DNA of 8,159 bases from an uncultured Clostridium sp. (GTDB lineage Bacteria > Bacillota > Clostridia > TANB77 > CAG-465): assembly GCA_900554875.1 (NCBI GenBank), contig USJA01000040.1:1-8159 (forward strand), read 5' to 3'. The notes under the pieces are model-generated. The model saw nothing but the letters and a program-made list of their open reading frames with translations, ran no database searches and was not told the DNA's origin. Both the position numbers and the translations under genes were made by a program. Positions 5,826-8,159 of this stretch are shown piece after piece. Positions within the stretch are counted from its first letter, which is position 1. Every line of letters starts with the position of its first letter.

Positions 5826-6040
5826 AATAATGCTATGAGAAAGAGTAAATATATTAAAAAGAATTAACAGAGAGTAAGCGGTGCTGGAAAGCTTATAATT
5901 CTAAATATATGGTGGAGCTTTTGAGCATATTATTTATAAGAATTAAGGTGGATATATTTAAATATATCAATTAGGGTGGAATCGCGGAATTAAACTTTCG
6001 TCCCTAGCAATATTATTTTGCTTGGAGCGAAGGTTTTTTG
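5826..6040 (+). promoter_or_regulatory. Glycine T-box leader of glyS
   Basis: The leader RNA senses uncharged tRNA-Gly and allows read-through when it is abundant. The conserved T-box AGGGTGGAATCGCGG is at 5973-5987, containing the TGGA that pairs with the tRNA 3' end. Stem I can be drawn: foot ATGCT (5830-5834) with AGCAT (5924-5928), upper helix AGAATTA (5860-5866) with TAATTCT (5896-5902), AGAGAG before the distal arm, and AAGC-GGTGCTGGAAA-GCTT at the tip. The specifier region reads GGTGGA (5911-5916), two glycine codons in a row; by spacing to the following CTTTTGAGC the triplet GGA seems slightly more likely. In the antiterminator AGGG (5973-5976) pairs with CCCT (6002-6005), which takes the terminator apart. 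The downstream gene confirms glycine as the amino acid. Confidence 0.93.
5995..6039 (+). terminator. Regulated terminator of the glyS T-box
   Basis: A 16-position stem (5995-6010 with 6018-6033) with two mismatches and two G-U pairs, followed by six T bases (6034-6039). Its left arm includes the CCCT needed by the antiterminator, so the two structures exclude each other. Confidence 0.85.
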
Positions 6041-6072
6041 TTAATATAACCTAGCAAAAAAGGAGGAAGAAT

Positions 6073-7455
6073 ATGGCTAATTCAATGGAAAAAATCGTTA
6101 ATTTATGTAAAAGTAGGGGGTATATATATCCTGGTTCAGAAATTTATGGTGGATTGGCAAATACATGGGATTATGGTCCATTAGGTTCAGAATTAAAAAA
6201 CAATGTTAAAATGGCTTGGAAAAGAAAATTTATTCAAGAAAATCAATATAATGTTGGATTAGATGCAGCAATATTAATGAATCCAGAAACATGGGTTGCT
6301 TCAGGGCATGTAAACAGTTTCGCAGATCCATTAATTGATTGTAAAGAATGTAAAACAAGACATAGAGCAGATAAATTAATTGAGGAATGGGCTCATAACA
6401 AAGGTGAAGATATGATTGCAGATGGAATGCCAGATGATGAGTTAGTAAGATTTATTCAAGATAATGAAATTTCATGCCCCAATTGCGGAAGTCAAAATTT
6501 CACAGGAATTAGGAAATTTAACTTAATGTTTAAAACTTTTCAGGGAGTTACTGAAGATTCAAAATCAGAATTATTTTTAAGACCTGAAACAGCACAAGGA
6601 ATATTTGTAAATTTTAAAAATGTATTGAGAACAACTAGAAGAAAATTACCTATGGGAATAGCACAAATAGGAAAAGCATTTAGAAATGAAATAACACCAG
6701 GTAACTTTACTTTTAGAACGAGAGAATTTGAACAAATGGAATTAGAATTTTTTTGCAAACCTGGAACTGATTTAGAATGGTTTGAATATTGGAGAAGTTT
6801 TTGCAAAAAATGGTTATTGAATTTAGGGATAAAAGAGGAAAATATAAGATTAAGAGACCATGAGAAAGATGAATTAATATTCTATAGTAAAGCTACAACA
6901 GATATAGAATTTTTATTCCCATTTGGTTGGGGAGAACTATGGGGAATAGCTGATAGAACTGACTATGATTTATCAAAACATATTGAACATTCAAGACAAG
7001 ATTTATCATATCAAGATACTGAAAATAATGAAAAATATATACCATATGTTATAGAACCATCTCTTGGTGCAGACAGAATGACTTTAGCATTATTATGTAA
7101 TGCTTATGAAGAAGAGAAAATTAGTGAAGATGATACTAGAACAGTGTTGCATTTACATCCAGCAATAGCACCATTTAAAGTTGCAGTTTTACCACTATCA
7201 AAAAAACTATCCGATAAAGCTACAAGTATTTATCAAGAATTATCAGAAGAGTTTATGTGTGATTATGATGAAGCAGGAAGTATTGGAAAAAGATATAGAA
7301 GAGAAGATGAAATTGGAACACCATATTGTATAACAGTAGATTTTGATACATTAGAGGATAACATGGTAACAATAAGAGATAGGGATACTATGGAACAAAT
7401 TAGAATTGAAATTGATAACGTAAAAGAATGGGTAAATAAAAAATTAAAGTTTTAA
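6073..7455 (+). CDS. glyS: Glycine--tRNA ligase, homodimeric (alpha2) type
   Basis: Class II aminoacyl-tRNA synthetase that charges tRNA-Gly with glycine using ATP, in the cytoplasm. The 460-residue product has the usual length of the archaeal/eukaryal-like bacterial form. The N-terminus carries GGLANTWDYGPLG (26-38). A zinc-finger-like insertion has C90, C93, C135 and C138. The glycine-site motif RPETAQGIF is at 170-178, motif 2 FRNEITPGNF at 203-212 and motif 3 EPSLGADRM at 328-336. The anticodon-binding domain spans about 365-458 and includes GSIGKRYRREDEIGTPYCI. No key residue appears to be missing. AAGGAGG (6060-6066) lies six bases before the ATG, so the start is secure. Expression is set by the T-box terminator upstream. 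The stop codon is followed within 20 bases by a degenerate IS21-type element. Confidence 0.97.
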   Translation: MANSMEKIVNLCKSRGYIYPGSEIYGGLANTWDYGPLGSELKNNVKMAWKRKFIQENQYNVGLDAAILMNPETWVASGHVNSFADPLIDCKECKTRHRADKLIEEWAHNKGEDMIADGMPDDELVRFIQDNEISCPNCGSQNFTGIRKFNLMFKTFQGVTEDSKSELFLRPETAQGIFVNFKNVLRTTRRKLPMGIAQIGKAFRNEITPGNFTFRTREFEQMELEFFCKPGTDLEWFEYWRSFCKKWLLNLGIKEENIRLRDHEKDELIFYSKATTDIEFLFPFGWGELWGIADRTDYDLSKHIEHSRQDLSYQDTENNEKYIPYVIEPSLGADRMTLALLCNAYEEEKISEDDTRTVLHLHPAIAPFKVAVLPLSKKLSDKATSIYQELSEEFMCDYDEAGSIGKRYRREDEIGTPYCITVDFDTLEDNMVTIRDRDTMEQIRIEIDNVKEWVNKKLKF

Positions 7456-7491
7456 TATATAGTAAAAAAGGGCTGTAAAAAAGTCAAAACG

Positions 7492-7523
7492 AAAAATGAG
7501 TGAAAAACTTCACTCATTTTTTT
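7492..7523 (+). terminator. Terminator after glyS
   Basis: AAAAATGAGTGAA (7492-7504) pairs perfectly with TTCACTCATTTTT (7509-7521) around AAAC, with seven T bases at 7517-7523. The A-rich left arm gives a T run on the minus strand too, so it can work in both directions, ending glyS and the convergent istB relic. It seems to lie inside the IS21 relic. Confidence 0.85.
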
Positions 7524-8159
7524 GTATTATAGGAAAACCTACATTTTTATATTGTAACTCTTGATTATTTTTAGAGGAAAATTTATCTTTAATTAGATAA
7601 GATTTACCATATCTAAAATAGCATTAGTCATCAAATATCTCCAAATAATTTGCACCATTTTCCAAATAAAATATTAGTAGTAATAATTGTAGAATGTTTT
7701 TTATATCTTTTATTAATTAATTGTAATAATAAATTTTCTTCTTCTTTTTTTATAGGTAAATATCCAATTTCATCAATAATTAATAAGATATATTTTTCAT
7801 AGTTTTTTAGTTTTTTCTTGTATTCTATTTTCATAGTTGGCTTTTTTTAGTTTGCTTATTAAATCATGATAACTTATGAAATATGTACTATACCTATTAC
7901 TTGCAGATTATATTCCTATGATAGTGGCAAGGTGTGTTTTTTCCCACCAGGACTATCAAAAAAAATATATTTTTTATTTTATAAAAATCTTAATTTTTGC
8001 AAATTCAGGATTTTATCTTGATTTATGCTAGGTTGAAAATCAAAACAAAAATTATCAAATGTCTTTTGATAAGGAAAGCCAGCAATTGATACCTGTATTT
8101 CTTAAGCTTTCTCATCTCTATATATTATATATTCATTATTTATTTCCTTTTTTATCAGC
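7510..8159 (-). pseudogene. istB: Degenerate istB (IS21 transposition helper ATPase)
   Basis: IstB is a DnaC-like AAA+ ATPase that assists the IstA transposase. On the minus strand, pieces of it appear in the expected order but in different frames. An N-terminal piece has AGFPYQKTFDNF and FDFQPSINQDKI, interrupted by stops at 8102-8104 and 7979-7981. A damaged Walker A reads SPGGKKH where GPPGVGKTH is usual. After a stop at 7916-7918 and a frame change comes YFISYHDLISKLKKANYENR (7883-7824). Another shift leads to LLIIDEIGYLP with Walker B, then STIITTNILFGKW and a stop near 7629. A final shifted piece, TNAILD then GKSYLIKDK, ends at 7510, with part of the usual C-terminal region deleted. At least three in-frame stops and about three frameshifts rule out a working product. 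The true N-terminus lies beyond the window. Confidence 0.9.

Larger units (their letters stand above)
7474..8159 (-). mobile_element. IS21-family relic, running off the right edge
   Basis: Decayed istB is read on the minus strand. Beyond its 3' end, TGTAAAAAAGTCAAAACG (7474-7491) followed by AAAAATGA resembles the terminal repeats of IS21 elements, which start with TGT and have a GTCAA block and an AAAAATG block. This would place the element's end 18 bases after glyS. istA would be expected to the right of the window. The end assignment is inferred from remembered family features. Confidence 0.6.

Noticed and set aside
6540..6806. Minus-strand reading frame inside glyS
   Set aside because: It lies opposite the synthetase active-site motifs, which are the true coding sequence.
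7631..7834. A 67-codon gene for a small ATPase on the minus strand
   Set aside because: It is only the middle piece of a frameshifted istB, with matching pieces on both sides in other frames.

Overview
The window is AT-rich and looks like a low-GC Firmicute, most likely a member of the Clostridia. Supporting signs are the heavy use of ATA, TTA and AGA codons, strong AAGGAGG ribosome binding sites, near-consensus sigma-A promoters with 17-base spacers, a Veg protein, a T-box in front of a homodimer-type glycyl-tRNA synthetase, and transposons of the IS30 and IS21 families. I cannot name the genus from sequence alone.

Layout, left to right. Bases 1-106 hold no supported gene. A near-perfect promoter (107-135) drives a membrane-anchored S41 carboxy-terminal processing protease (161-1381), followed by terminator hairpins. 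A second promoter (1496-1524) drives veg (1556-1840), which has its own terminator. A third promoter (1912-1940) and an 87-base structured leader precede the most unusual gene in the window (2034-4073). It encodes a soluble 679-residue protein that joins a Clp-type N-terminal domain and a ClpA/B/C-type first AAA+ module to an FtsH-type M41 zinc metalloprotease domain. It ends in a very strong terminator (4079-4114). A gene-free stretch follows, with several inverted repeats. An IS30-family insertion sequence (about 4342-5660) sits there with its transposase on the minus strand. To its right lies a promoter (5797-5825) and a glycine T-box leader with terminator (about 5826-6040), controlling glyS (6073-7455). 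Directly after glyS, an IS21-family relic begins (about 7474) and runs off the right edge. It carries an istB gene broken by stops and frameshifts, and a hairpin that probably ends glyS transcription.

The genes appear to be separate single-gene transcription units, because each plus-strand gene has its own promoter and terminator. The left half has a protein quality-control flavour, with two unrelated ATP-independent and ATP-dependent proteases around veg, but nothing in the sequence shows that they act together. The right half is an aminoacyl-tRNA synthetase unit that has collected mobile elements on both sides. The candidate for an undescribed system is the Clp/M41 hybrid protease. All catalytic motifs of both halves are present, so it looks like a working one-polypeptide unfoldase-protease that needs neither ClpP nor a membrane anchor. 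Whether this architecture has already been described could not be checked here.
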